A stretch of DNA of 64,000 nt from the NCBI GenBank assembly GCA_947495035.1, contig CANLXI010000005.1, positions 1 through 64,000 of the forward strand, written 5' to 3'. The notes below the pieces were generated by a model. It was not told the DNA's origin. It did not search any database and saw only the letters and a list, made by a program, of their open reading frames with translations. Made by a program: the position numbers and the translations under genes. Positions 9,017-18,891 of the stretch are shown piece by piece. Each line of letters opens with the position of its first letter. Positions within the stretch are counted from its first letter, which is position 1. Source of the stretch: an uncultured Granulosicoccus sp. Its GTDB lineage: Bacteria; Pseudomonadota; Gammaproteobacteria; Granulosicoccales; Granulosicoccaceae.

Positions 9017-10274
9017 GGAAAGCATCCTCTGAGTGTTTTGACGTGCGCGCAAACCGGTCGTAGTCAAAACGGTTGGAATAACAAAACGCGTGCAAAGCCA
9101 GCAGCGCCGCAGATTCCACCGAGGCTATCGTGCCCTTCACCAATTGGTAAGACCCTTGCGGATCGTAGTCGAATTGATGCTTCAGTACGGCCTCAAGTGC
9201 ATTGAAATAGCAGTCATTCGCGCCAAGATAGCCGCTGATGATCATCAACTTCGGGCCCAGAAGTTTGGCGACACTATCCAGCGCAGGGGCGAGTTGTTCA
9301 CCGGCCTCAGCAACCAGATCGGTGGCTTCCGGGTCATTGAGGGCGGCTAGCAGGGAGTTGGCATAGAATGATAATTTCGATGTGTCAAAAGCCCGATGGT
9401 CCAACTTGCCCATCCGCGACAACAGTCCAAAACCCGTTGCCGAGAGGTTGAGACAATCATGTCGATCGCATACGCAAACCAGAGGCCGATCTTCTGCCCG
9501 AAAATGTCCCAACTGACCGGAAATTCCGGAATTTCCTCGCACCAAACGGTGGTCCGAAACCACACCCGCACCAACGAAAGTCGCGACGTGAATCAGCGTG
9601 AAATCGGCAACATTGCGCGCGGCACCAAACCGCATTTCTGCAATGGCTAGTGCATTGGCTATGTTTTCAATTTCGACAGGTAGATTGATCACCTTCTGGA
9701 TTTCGCGACGGAACTGACCACCGTCGTTTAACCAGCCAAAGTAGTCGGATTTCACGATCTCACCACGGTCGGGCAATGTTCTGGCGGACAGTGCTACTCC
9801 GACGCCGGCAATTCGATCAACGTCTATACCAGAGGTTTCAATCAAGTCTCGCAACGCATGGGCGTAGACCCGAGCGGCATCAGGCACATTGTCAAACGGA
9901 ACATTGTCAAGACGACTGCTCGCGCGATGCTGACCATCCGCGTCACAGATCGACACTTCCGAATGATAGGCAGACACCGTGATCCCTACTGCAAACAAGC
10001 CATCCTTCACGATATGAAGGCCGGTTTTCGGTCTGCCGACGTGCTTCTTCTTTGTTCCGGACTTGGCTTTTTCCCTGGCGTTGGATTCTTCGATGATGCC
10101 AGCGGCCAGTAACTCTCTGACAATTCGGGTTGCGGCCATTTCCGAGAAGCCGCACATGCGTGCCAACTCAGCTCGAGAAATGCCCGGCTCCGCCTTGATT
10201 CGCGACAGAATCATCCCTCGGTGGGTTTTACGAAGGCTTGAAGGTGTCGCGCTCGCATTTGAATTAATAACCAT
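9009..10274 (-). CDS. ROK-family transcriptional regulator
   Basis: A 421-residue regulator with an N-terminal winged helix (GISRAELARMCGFSEMAATRIVRELL, residues about 31-57) followed by a ROK sugar-kinase-like domain. The ROK zinc motif is present in a shortened form (CVCDRHDC). ROK repressors usually sense sugars or sugar phosphates. It is first in a minus-strand operon with the TRAP permease, TAXI protein and sulfatase, so it probably controls them. No strong ribosome-binding site precedes the ATG at 10274; the ATG at codon 21 is an alternative start just before the helix-turn-helix. Confidence 0.9.
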   Translation of the reverse strand: MVINSNASATPSSLRKTHRGMILSRIKAEPGISRAELARMCGFSEMAATRIVRELLAAGIIEESNAREKAKSGTKKKHVGRPKTGLHIVKDGLFAVGITVSAYHSEVSICDADGQHRASSRLDNVPFDNVPDAARVYAHALRDLIETSGIDVDRIAGVGVALSARTLPDRGEIVKSDYFGWLNDGGQFRREIQKVINLPVEIENIANALAIAEMRFGAARNVADFTLIHVATFVGAGVVSDHRLVRGNSGISGQLGHFRAEDRPLVCVCDRHDCLNLSATGFGLLSRMGKLDHRAFDTSKLSFYANSLLAALNDPEATDLVAEAGEQLAPALDSVAKLLGPKLMIISGYLGANDCYFNALEAVLKHQFDYDPQGSYQLVKGTIASVESAALLALHAFCYSNRFDYDRFARTSKHSEDAFHG

Positions 10275-11236
10275 ATGTTGGATAGTAATTCACGACGAGC
10301 GATTTTTTCAAGCATTTTTTACGGGCTGCAGGATTATGAGCCGTTCGAAGCGAACATCCTGGGATCCACGCTTTGGAAAATCCGTTTTGAATCAGATGCT
10401 TGTCTTGGCTGTATGACAGATTACCTTGAATTCAAGGCACTGGAGGTCAACGTCATTCAATGATCCGGAATCGCTCACCAAAAGATAATTACCGTCTGCA
10501 GTGAGCAATAATTCATGTCTTCACACCGTCAAATATTCAACTGTCACGCTTATAGTGAAAGTCAGGTACTTGTCTGACGAGAGGCTGGTCTCGACAATGC
10601 CCGGTACTGTCGCGAATGGGATCTTGACTTGCGCAGGTCTATGTCAATTCTGGTGCTGTTGACTCCAGATTTAGCCATCGCGGACTTTCATTGTCAGCTG
10701 GGGGCAATTTGGGCCTGGATCCCCCTGCGTCGACTTCCAGGAGTTGAGCATCAGATAGCACTCCGCCATCAAATGCCTGCTCAGGGGGGCTGGGGGAATT
10801 GATGAGCCGATTACGTAGACAGAATTCCAATAAGGCCGGCAATCAGGCGGATACAACCTTGCACTAATAGCAATACACAGCACGCCTCATCATGAGCCTG
10901 TTGATTATCGATTTGTATATCAAACAGTCGCATAGTCAACCCAATTCTGAGTTAAGAAATCCGGGTGGATTTCAGTACAGACCATGGCGGAGAAGTGGTT
11001 GCCGTGGAATTATCCAACCGGAAAGTGAACAGTCGGTTGTTAGGTCATTTGTTCGATTATGTTGTGTACTACAGCCATGAGCTCACTCAGATCAAGAGAA
11101 CAAGGATTGGGAAGAGGCATTGCGATCGTTCCTCGGAACCAGGCAACTACCTGCCGTCCCAGTAGAGAAACCCCCACGACTCTGATACCTTGCAATGTAG
11201 CGTTGTCATTTATGCTGAAACACAGGAGTGTCCTGT
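10275..11236. other. 960-bp intergenic region between divergent units
   Basis: No supported gene. It must hold the promoters of the ROK/TRAP/sulfatase operon (leftward) and of the acylase (rightward). The ribosome-binding site ACAGGAG at 11222-11228 belongs to the acylase. A short open frame at 10965-11165 has no ribosome-binding site or recognisable motif and could be a gene remnant. No convincing hairpin or operator stands out. Confidence 0.4.
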
Positions 11237-13861
11237 ATGAATTACCCCAGTCGCGCCATATTGTACGCCACGCTCGTCACCGTCCTGAGTGCTTGTTCCA
11301 GCAACGATGACGGTGACTCGACAGGGGGCGTCGTCGGGGGTGGTCTGCCGCTGATAGCAACCGATGGTACGGTGGAGGCAAGCATACGATTCACGACGGG
11401 AGGCGTGCCGCACATCCGCGGTGAGGATTTCGCGTCGGTGGCCTTCGGTGCGGGTTATGTGCAGGCCAGCGACAATGTGTGTCTGATTGCCGAGAGCATC
11501 GTCAAGGTACGAGGGGAGCGTTCGCTGTTTTTCGGCCCGGGTGAGAACAATGCCAATATCCTGTCTGACTTCTCATACAGGATCATCACTGCGCCGCCTG
11601 GCGGTGCTCAGAGTGTGGAACTGACTCCGGCCAGTGAGGCACTGATTGACGGTTTTGCTGCCGGTTACAACCAGTACCTCAGGGAAACAGACAGTGGTGA
11701 GCTGCCTCCAGCCTGTCGAGATCAGCCATGGGTGCGGGAAATCACGCGCGAGGATCTGGTGGCCTACTACACCTCCGTTGCGAAATATGCCAGTGGTGAT
11801 CTGTTCGTAACCGGTGCCATCTATGCGGCGGTGCCGCCAGGCAGCTCTGCACAAGCTACGGTGGTCGTCGATGAAAGCAGCAGTGCCAGTCTTTCCTCGT
11901 GGCAGAATATCAACCTGAAGGAGGCGGTCTCACTACGCCTGCCGAAAGAGACGGGCCTGGCCAGCAATGCCTGGGGCATTGGTGCCGAGCTGTCGGAGGG
12001 TGGTCGCGGTGCGCTGTTGGCCAATCCGCACTTTCCCTATAGCGGGCCACGTCGTCTGTACCAGATGCACTTGAGTGTGCCGGGACACTACGACGTCAAT
12101 GGCGCAACGCTGACCGGTGTGCCATTGCCATTGATCGGTTTCAACGAATCGGTGGCCTGGTCACACACGGTCAGTACCGGTACTCGGTTCACCTGGTATG
12201 AGCTGACATTGGCCGAGGGCGATGAGCGTGCCTACGTGAAGGATGGTGAGACCATTCCCTTCACGGCGCGCACCATTCAGATTGCCGTGGCGAACGGTAG
12301 CGACACGCCCACGCTACTGGAACGCGAATTCCTGTTCTCCGAATACGGTCCGATGCTGGCCGCTGACCTCATCACCAATGGTGCACTACCGGCCTGGGGT
12401 GTCAATGGTACCGCCTATACCTATCGCGACGCCAATGACGATGTGTCGGCGATGATAGATAGCTGGCTAGGCATGGGCATGTCGCAGAATCTGGACGATT
12501 TTCAGCAGGTGTTCAAGGCGTGCGGCAGTACCTTGTGGACCAATACCGTCTATGCCGACGCTGATGGTAATGCCTGGTACATCGATTCTTCGTCGGTGCC
12601 GCACCTGTCCGATGAAGCGCTGGCGGTCATCGACGCAAAGCGTACAGCCAGTGCCGACTACGCGCAGCTGTTCGACAATGGCATCACCTTGCTCGACGGC
12701 AGTACCTCGCGCGACGATTGGGTCGAAGGTGATTGCCTCGGACGGGTGCCTTACGATAAAAAGCCGGCGCTGGCGCGTCGCGATTTCGTGCAGAACTCCA
12801 ATTCCAGCCACTGGCAGAGCAATCCGGCGGAGCAGCTGACCGGTTTCTCCGCCCTGTATGGCGATGAATCCTTGCCGGTGAACGAGCGCACGCAACTGGG
12901 ACTTCGCATGTTGCAGAACCCGGACGAGCCCGGCTTTGCGGCAACCGCTCCGGCAGGTCAGGACAGCCTGTTCGGTGCCGGCGAGCTGCTCGATGTGATC
13001 TGGAACAACCGTGGTCTGTATGCCGAATTGGGGCTGCCAGAGTTGCGTGAACGCTGCGTACTGATCGCAGATACTCCGGTGCCGAACAGCTCCAACACCG
13101 CCCGCTCGGTGAGCGAAGGCTGTGCCGTTCTGGCTGGCTGGGACGGGCTCTACAACATCGACAGTGTCGGTGCTCACGTCTACCGAGTCTTTCTGGCGAA
13201 GCTGTTCAACAGTGACGCAGTGGAGATCGACGTACAGTTCGACCCGGCAGATCCGGCCAATACGCAATACCTGCTGCCGACCGAGGGGCGCGGCACGGCA
13301 GAGGATATCGCCTTGCAATTGCTTGCCGACGCGCTGGATACGCTGGACGCAGCGGGTATTGCCTACGATGCCGCACTGGGTACGGTACAGACCTGGACGC
13401 CGTCTGGCGGTGTTCCACCGGCGGGCCTGCTCGGCGGACAGGCCGCAGTGGCGCTGGCAGACCCGATACCTTGGCATGGCGGTATCGGTAGTAACGAAGG
13501 TGTGTTCAACGCCATAGGCGTGGTTCGTTCGCCGGTTCACGAGGACACGATCTACCCGCGCATCAACAACCCGACGCTACCAGCGAGTGAAGGTCTGTCT
13601 GCCACCAGTGGTGAAGGCTGGGCCATTGGTCGGGGTACGAGTTGGCACTTCGGTCTGGAATTCACCGACGAGGGGCCATTGGCTTATGGCTTGTTGAGCT
13701 ACTCGCAATCCACCGATCCGGGCTCTGCGCACTTCATCGATCAGAGTCTCGACTATTCAATGAAAACACGGCGGCAACTGCTCTATTCGGAAGCGGATAT
13801 TGCCGCGAATCTGTTGCCAGACACTGAGCTTGTGTTGTCCGGTACCGTGGAGGGTGAGTAG
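11237..13861 (+). CDS. Penicillin acylase-family (Ntn-hydrolase) lipoprotein
   Basis: An 874-residue amidohydrolase of the penicillin/AHL-acylase family, made as a precursor that self-cleaves in front of a Ser. The likely nucleophile is Ser at about residue 243 in GLASNAWGIG, the family's beta-subunit start, followed by NPHFPYSGP. The N-terminus is a lipoprotein signal (VLSAC), so it is probably membrane-anchored in the periplasm. The ATG at 11237 has AGGAG 8 bp upstream; a GTG three codons earlier overlaps that site. Substrate is unknown: beta-lactams, acyl-homoserine lactones and acyl peptides are all possible. The gene stands alone. Resembles aculeacin/PvdQ-like members more than classical penicillin G acylase, but this is judged by eye. 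Confidence 0.85.
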   Translation: MNYPSRAILYATLVTVLSACSSNDDGDSTGGVVGGGLPLIATDGTVEASIRFTTGGVPHIRGEDFASVAFGAGYVQASDNVCLIAESIVKVRGERSLFFGPGENNANILSDFSYRIITAPPGGAQSVELTPASEALIDGFAAGYNQYLRETDSGELPPACRDQPWVREITREDLVAYYTSVAKYASGDLFVTGAIYAAVPPGSSAQATVVVDESSSASLSSWQNINLKEAVSLRLPKETGLASNAWGIGAELSEGGRGALLANPHFPYSGPRRLYQMHLSVPGHYDVNGATLTGVPLPLIGFNESVAWSHTVSTGTRFTWYELTLAEGDERAYVKDGETIPFTARTIQIAVANGSDTPTLLEREFLFSEYGPMLAADLITNGALPAWGVNGTAYTYRDANDDVSAMIDSWLGMGMSQNLDDFQQVFKACGSTLWTNTVYADADGNAWYIDSSSVPHLSDEALAVIDAKRTASADYAQLFDNGITLLDGSTSRDDWVEGDCLGRVPYDKKPALARRDFVQNSNSSHWQSNPAEQLTGFSALYGDESLPVNERTQLGLRMLQNPDEPGFAATAPAGQDSLFGAGELLDVIWNNRGLYAELGLPELRERCVLIADTPVPNSSNTARSVSEGCAVLAGWDGLYNIDSVGAHVYRVFLAKLFNSDAVEIDVQFDPADPANTQYLLPTEGRGTAEDIALQLLADALDTLDAAGIAYDAALGTVQTWTPSGGVPPAGLLGGQAAVALADPIPWHGGIGSNEGVFNAIGVVRSPVHEDTIYPRINNPTLPASEGLSATSGEGWAIGRGTSWHFGLEFTDEGPLAYGLLSYSQSTDPGSAHFIDQSLDYSMKTRRQLLYSEADIAANLLPDTELVLSGTVEGE

Positions 13862-13925
13862 GGGAGCCCGCCAACGATCCGGCGGCTGATACGCCGAGCA
13901 GACAGGCTCGCTGTCCGGCGACCAT

Positions 13926-14015
13926 AGCACGCTGCATCTCGCTCCTGACTTGTTGCATCATCCCGGAATGAGCACGCTGCAGATCGCCCCTGCCTTGTCG
14001 CATCATCCCGGCATG
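13926..14015. repeat. Tandem pair of 45-bp direct repeats
   Basis: Positions 13926-13970 and 13971-14015 are adjacent copies matching at 39 of 45 positions, both starting AGCACGCTGCA and ending CATCATCCCGGNATG. They lie in the gap between the acylase stop and the aldehyde oxidoreductase operon. Function unknown; a regulator tandem site or a small duplication are both possible. Confidence 0.8.
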
Positions 14016-14119
14016 AATGAGAGCGGGCTGCGTTCCGTATCCGTCAACTTTTCAATCGTGCAATCAGGCTGAGCCAGGCGTATATGATTTGCATCCCACC
14101 AAGATACCTCTGGTAGATA

Positions 14120-14632
14120 ATGGCCATGCAGACACTGAATATCCGGGTGAACGGCGAGATGCACGAATTGTCGGTTGATGTTCGCACAACGCTGCTGGAC
14201 GCTCTGCGGCAACACTTGCAGTTGAACGGTACCAAGAAGGGGTGTGATCACGGCCAGTGTGGTGCCTGTACGATTCTGATCAACGGCAAGCGCATCAACA
14301 GTTGTCTGACGCTGGCAGTCATGCACGACGGAGATGAGATCACGACGATCGAAGGTCTGGGTAGTTCGGACAATCTGTCCCCCATGCAGCAGGCCTTCGT
14401 CAAACACGATGGCTTTCAGTGTGGCTACTGCACGCCGGGCCAGATCTGCTCGGCAACCGCGATGCTCGATGAAATCAAGGAAGGTTGGCCAAGCTATGTT
14501 TCCGTGTCGCTGGTGGATGCGCCAGAGCTGACATCCGATGAAATCGCTGAACGTATGAGCGGCAATCTGTGTCGTTGCTCTGCCTATCCCAACATTGTCG
14601 ATGCCATCATCGAGGCGGGCGACAAGTCATGA
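14120..14632 (+). CDS. paoA: Aldehyde oxidoreductase, [2Fe-2S] subunit (PaoA-like)
   Basis: Small iron-sulfur subunit of a three-subunit molybdenum hydroxylase, 170 residues. The plant-ferredoxin-type cluster is bound by C42, C47, C50 and C62, the second cluster by C101, C104, C151 and C153 (CGYCTPGQIC and NLCRCSAYPNI). It passes electrons from the Mo centre to the FAD subunit. Unlike E. coli PaoA it has no Tat leader, so this complex should stay in the cytoplasm. First gene of the operon, overlapping the FAD subunit by ATGA. Confidence 0.92.
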   Translation: MAMQTLNIRVNGEMHELSVDVRTTLLDALRQHLQLNGTKKGCDHGQCGACTILINGKRINSCLTLAVMHDGDEITTIEGLGSSDNLSPMQQAFVKHDGFQCGYCTPGQICSATAMLDEIKEGWPSYVSVSLVDAPELTSDEIAERMSGNLCRCSAYPNIVDAIIEAGDKS

Positions 14633-15624
14633 AGAGTTTCGATTATCAACGGGCAGAGTCCGTCGAACAGGCCACCTCAATCGCCGCTGGAGGCAATGCA
14701 TCGTTCATTGCTGGCGGAACCAATCTGCTGGATCTGATGAAGCTTGAAGTGTTGACCCCGAATGTCGTGGTCGATATCAATCGACTCGATTTGAATTCCA
14801 TCGAACCGAATGACGACGGGGGATTGCGAATCGGCGCTCTGGTACCCAACAGTACGCTGGCCGCTGACGCCCGGATACGGCAGCATTACGCAGTGCTGTC
14901 ACGTGCCTTGCTATCGGGCGCATCCGCTCAGTTGCGCAACAAGGCCACGACCGGAGGCAACCTGCTGCAGAGAACGCGTTGCTACTATTTCTACGATACG
15001 GCGTCCCCCTGCAACAAGCGACATCCGGGTAGCGGTTGCAGTGCCTTGCAAGGCCAGAACCGATTGCACGCAATCATTGGTGGCAGCGAACACTGCATTG
15101 CCACTCACCCCAGTGACATGGCGGTGGCCATGCAGGCGTTGCGCGCCACGGTTGAAATTGAACAAACCGATGGCAGTCGTCGACAGGTACCGTTGCAGGA
15201 TTTCTATTGTCTGCCCGGTGCGACACCACAGCGTGAAAACCAGCTGGAAAGTGGTGAATTGATCACCGCTGTACATTTGCCGGCGCCCATCGAGAACAGC
15301 TATCAGTGGTATCGCAAGGTGCGTGATCGTGCCTCTTATGCCTTTGCACTGACATCCGTCGCTGCGGTGACTCAACTGCAGTCGGGTATGTTTTCACACG
15401 TAGGCTTGAGTTTCGGGGGCATTGCTCCCAGACCCTGGCGAGATCCGGAGGTGGAAGCATTGCTGCTCGGCCAGGCCCCTTCAAGGCAGTTGTTCGAGAA
15501 AGCTGCAGACTGCCTGCTTGCCGATGCCAGTGGACATGGTGGCAATGACTTCAAGATTCCGTTGTTGAAACGCACATTGATTGCTGTGCTCAGTGAAGCG
15601 GCAAGCGTTGGGGGTGATGCATGA
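14629..15624 (+). CDS. paoB: Aldehyde oxidoreductase, FAD/[4Fe-4S] subunit (PaoB-like)
   Basis: FAD-binding subunit of the molybdenum hydroxylase, 331 residues. The FAD pocket FIAGGTNLLDLMK is near residues 26-38 and the TTGGNLLQRTRC block near 107-118. Four Cys (118, 128, 137, 156) in the insert RCYYFYDTASPCNKRHPGSG-C match the extra [4Fe-4S] site that distinguishes PaoB from ordinary xanthine dehydrogenase FAD subunits. Start at 14629 overlaps the previous stop (ATGA), and its own stop overlaps the next start in the same way. Confidence 0.92.
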   Translation: MKSFDYQRAESVEQATSIAAGGNASFIAGGTNLLDLMKLEVLTPNVVVDINRLDLNSIEPNDDGGLRIGALVPNSTLAADARIRQHYAVLSRALLSGASAQLRNKATTGGNLLQRTRCYYFYDTASPCNKRHPGSGCSALQGQNRLHAIIGGSEHCIATHPSDMAVAMQALRATVEIEQTDGSRRQVPLQDFYCLPGATPQRENQLESGELITAVHLPAPIENSYQWYRKVRDRASYAFALTSVAAVTQLQSGMFSHVGLSFGGIAPRPWRDPEVEALLLGQAPSRQLFEKAADCLLADASGHGGNDFKIPLLKRTLIAVLSEAASVGGDA

Positions 15625-17822
15625 GCGCAAAGATGATCATGGATGAGCCTGATACCCGTCGGAGGCTGGATGACATGGCCCAGGGGCTGATTGGCAAGCC
15701 ACTGGACCGTACCGAAGGACCATTGAAGGTCAGCGGCAGCGCCACATATGCGCATGAGTGGGCAATTGATAACCAGGCATACGGGGTGCTGGTTCGTGCG
15801 CCCTTCGCCAAAGGCAGAATTCTCTCCATTGGCAAGGAAGCGCTACTGTCGATGGAGGGTGTGCTTGCGGTGATTGATGACGAGCGGCTGCTACGCAATC
15901 CTGCTCAGGGCACGGCCAATGAAGCACCGGTTCAAGGTGTCAAGGATGTAGTGTATCTGGGTCAGCCCATCGCACTGGTTGTTGCCGAGACATTCGAAGG
16001 GGCTCGTCATGCGGCTCAGTCATTGACCATGGACTACGAGGCAGACGAGTCAGCCGCAGTGGATCCGGAAGCATCCGATGCTCAGGTGGAGAAACCGGAT
16101 GAGAAGCAATTCAGTCAGGGCGATGTGGATCAGGCAATGCAGGAGGCTGCCTTCACGGTCGATCAGGTTTACCGTACTCCGGGCCACAACAGTGCGGCGA
16201 TGGAACCGCACTGTGCCATCGCTCATTGGGAAGAGGACAAGCTGACCCTGTACGGCAGCTACCAGATGCTCAAGTACAATCGCAACGAACTGGCCGATTC
16301 GCTGGGCATAGATGCAGAGCAGGTAAGGATCATCTCCAGATACGTGGGCGGTGGCTTTGGCTCCAAACTGGGTATTGCTCCGGAAGCCGTTGCTGCAGCC
16401 ATCGCGGCAAAGGAACTGCAACGCGCGGTGTGTGTCACCTTGTCCCGGCAACAGGTGTTTGAAGCGGTCATGCGACGTTCCGAGACGCGTCAGCATTTCC
16501 AGCTCGCTGCTGACGAGGCGGGTGTCCTGACCGGATTGAGCCATGTCAGTCTGGTGTCCAACCTGCCTGATGAAACATTCGCCGAACCGGTGGGCCAGGC
16601 TACTCATTTCATGTACGGCGGCAAGAATCGGCGAATCGGTCTGGAGATAGCGCGGCTGAACAAGACCTGCGCAGGCTCGGTACGGGCACCCGGAGAGGCA
16701 GTGGGTGTCACGGCTCTGGAAAACGCCATGGATGAACTGGCCGAGGCCGCTGGTATCGATCCGGTTGAATTGCGTCTCTTGAACATTCCGGAAAATGACC
16801 CCGAACAGGATATTGCCTTCTCTTCCAGAAAGTTTCGGCAAGCGCTCGAGCACGGTGCCAAAACCTTCGGCTGGGAGAAGCGTCAGTCGGTACCGGGTCA
16901 GGTACGGGAGGGTGAATGGTTGATCGGTATGGGTATGGCTTCAGCTGCACGGGTCAATATGCTGATGCAATCGGAAGCGAGAGTCACACTTTCATCCGAT
17001 GGCTCCGTCATCGTCGAGACCGACATGACCGACATTGGTACTGGCAGCTATACCATCCTGTCGCAGATAGCCGGTGAGATGCTCGGCGTAGCGATGGATC
17101 GAGTTGAAACACGTCTGGGTGACACCGACCTGCCGAGCGCTTCAGGTTCCGGTGGATCATGGGGGGCTTCCTCATCCGGCTCTGCCGTCTTTCTGGCTTG
17201 TGAAGAACTTCGCTCACAGCTCTGCCAGAAGCTGGACTGCGATACGGGAGAACTGACGCTGAAGGACGGACGGGCGATTGTGCGTAACAGACGCTACGAT
17301 CTGGTTGAGCTCCTTGACGGTGAAAGCTTGCAGGCTGTTGGCAATATCGAGCCGGGTGAGACCAGCGACGATGTACGCCAGGCAACGTTTGGTGCCCATT
17401 TTGCCGAAGTCGCGGTCAACGCCGTTACCGGTGAAACTCGTGTGCAGCGCATGCTGGGTGTGTTCAGTGCGGGTCGCATACTGAATGAAAAGACCGCTCG
17501 CTCTCAATGTTATGGCGGCATGATATTCGGTATCGGTATGGCACTGACAGAAGAGTTGCTGCATGACCCTCGTGACGGTCATATCGTCAATCGTGACCTG
17601 GGGGAGTACCACGTACCGGTCAATCTGGATGTGCCGCAGCTGGATGTGATTCTGCTTGATGAGCGCGACGATCATGCCAGCCCCATACAGGCCAAGGGCA
17701 TTGGCGAGCTCGGTATCTGCGGTGCCGCCGCGGCCATCGTCAACGCAATTTATAATGCAAGCGGTGCACGAGTCAGAGAGTATCCGGCAACGCTTGACAA
17801 GATACTGCCCTATCTGGACTGA
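15621..17822 (+). CDS. paoC: Aldehyde oxidoreductase, molybdenum cofactor subunit (PaoC-like)
   Basis: Catalytic subunit, 733 residues, that hydroxylates aldehydes to carboxylic acids at a Mo-pterin centre. The cofactor-binding loops YVGGGFGSKLG and GSGGSWGASSSGSA are visible, and the catalytic Glu is at about residue 696 in AKGIGELGICGAA. The N-terminal part (PLDRTEGPLKVSGSATYAHE) is typical of the family. Maturation with cytidine-type cofactor would need a XdhC/PaoD-like chaperone, which is not present in this window. Translationally coupled to the FAD subunit (ATGA). Confidence 0.93.
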   Translation: MSAKMIMDEPDTRRRLDDMAQGLIGKPLDRTEGPLKVSGSATYAHEWAIDNQAYGVLVRAPFAKGRILSIGKEALLSMEGVLAVIDDERLLRNPAQGTANEAPVQGVKDVVYLGQPIALVVAETFEGARHAAQSLTMDYEADESAAVDPEASDAQVEKPDEKQFSQGDVDQAMQEAAFTVDQVYRTPGHNSAAMEPHCAIAHWEEDKLTLYGSYQMLKYNRNELADSLGIDAEQVRIISRYVGGGFGSKLGIAPEAVAAAIAAKELQRAVCVTLSRQQVFEAVMRRSETRQHFQLAADEAGVLTGLSHVSLVSNLPDETFAEPVGQATHFMYGGKNRRIGLEIARLNKTCAGSVRAPGEAVGVTALENAMDELAEAAGIDPVELRLLNIPENDPEQDIAFSSRKFRQALEHGAKTFGWEKRQSVPGQVREGEWLIGMGMASAARVNMLMQSEARVTLSSDGSVIVETDMTDIGTGSYTILSQIAGEMLGVAMDRVETRLGDTDLPSASGSGGSWGASSSGSAVFLACEELRSQLCQKLDCDTGELTLKDGRAIVRNRRYDLVELLDGESLQAVGNIEPGETSDDVRQATFGAHFAEVAVNAVTGETRVQRMLGVFSAGRILNEKTARSQCYGGMIFGIGMALTEELLHDPRDGHIVNRDLGEYHVPVNLDVPQLDVILLDERDDHASPIQAKGIGELGICGAAAAIVNAIYNASGARVREYPATLDKILPYLD

Positions 17823-17854
17823 GCCGGCCTGTTTGGGGGTGTCGTATTTCTACA

Positions 17855-18763
17855 CTATCCATCACGCATGTGACTGGCGTAGAGTTCCTTTAGCCATTCG
17901 ACGAACACGTGTACGCGAGCTGATGTGTATCGCCGTTCCGGATACACTGCCGACATGGGCATCGGAGCCGGGGGGCGGTCACTCAGCACCTCCACCAGCT
18001 CCCCGCTTTCCAGCAGATCGCTGACGTCGTAGGCCGGTACCTGAATCAGTCCCAGTCCTGCTCGACAGCAGGCGATGTAGGTATCGGCGTCATCGACAGC
18101 GATGCTGGCACGCACGCTCACCGACTTGTCGTTGCCGTGGTCGCGGTACCACAGCTGAGGTGCCGTCGTCTGACTGATGGTGCCCGTGTACTGGACGATT
18201 CGATGATGGCTGAGATTGTCGATCGTTTGTGGAATGCCATGATCGGAGAGATAGCTCTGGCTGGCGAATGTGCCTACCCGTAGTGGACCGATGGAATGCG
18301 CGACGAGGGATGAGTCGGTGAGTTTTCCGACGCGAATCGCGCAGTCGATACCCTCCTTCACAAGGTCAGCGGTCCGATCACTGACCCCCATCTCCAGGGC
18401 GAGTTGAGGATGGCTTGCCAGAAAGTCGGGTAGCGCCGGGCAGATTATCCGTCTTGCGATTCGGCCGGGCACCTCGACACGCAGTCGTCCGCTCGCACCA
18501 TCCGCAGCGCTGCGCATGCGCAATTCGGTCTGTTCTATGTCAGCGAGCAGGTGTCGACACCAGTCATGGTAGACGGTGCCATCTGTCGTGAGCGACACCT
18601 TGCGGGTCGTACGATTGATGAGTCGAGTATTCAGGTGTGCTTCCAGCTCGCGGATGGCGGCAGAGACTGTCGAGCGAGGCAGGTTCAGCACGTCAGAGGC
18701 GCGAGTGAAGCTCAGCGTCTCGGCCACTCTCACGAAGACCTCGATAGTCAGCAGGCGATCCAT
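17855..18763 (-). CDS. LysR-family transcriptional regulator
   Basis: A 302-residue LysR regulator: helix-turn-helix at about residues 3-62 (RLLTIEVFVRVAETLSFTRASDVLNLPRSTVSAAIREL) and a periplasmic-binding-like effector domain after residue 90. The start at 18763 is where the family alignment begins; longer in-frame starts would cross into the divergent ltrA-like gene. It is convergent with the PaoABC operon and divergent from ltrA; as LysR regulators often control the divergent neighbour, ltrA or the downstream channel are possible targets. Confidence 0.9.
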   Translation of the reverse strand: MDRLLTIEVFVRVAETLSFTRASDVLNLPRSTVSAAIRELEAHLNTRLINRTTRKVSLTTDGTVYHDWCRHLLADIEQTELRMRSAADGASGRLRVEVPGRIARRIICPALPDFLASHPQLALEMGVSDRTADLVKEGIDCAIRVGKLTDSSLVAHSIGPLRVGTFASQSYLSDHGIPQTIDNLSHHRIVQYTGTISQTTAPQLWYRDHGNDKSVSVRASIAVDDADTYIACCRAGLGLIQVPAYDVSDLLESGELVEVLSDRPPAPMPMSAVYPERRYTSARVHVFVEWLKELYASHMRDG

Positions 18764-18891
18764 TGCACGTTCCGATTGTTCGTTGATATGGGATAGTTTA
18801 TACACGCTGAAGAGATGCATTCGATTTGGCTTTGGACTTAATCTGTGGTGTCTGGTCAGGGAAGAAGCTCCTGCCGATAACGGAGAATCCC

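Noticed and set aside
10965..11165. 66-codon open frame upstream of the acylase
   Set aside because: No ribosome-binding site or motif; could be a remnant but cannot be supported.
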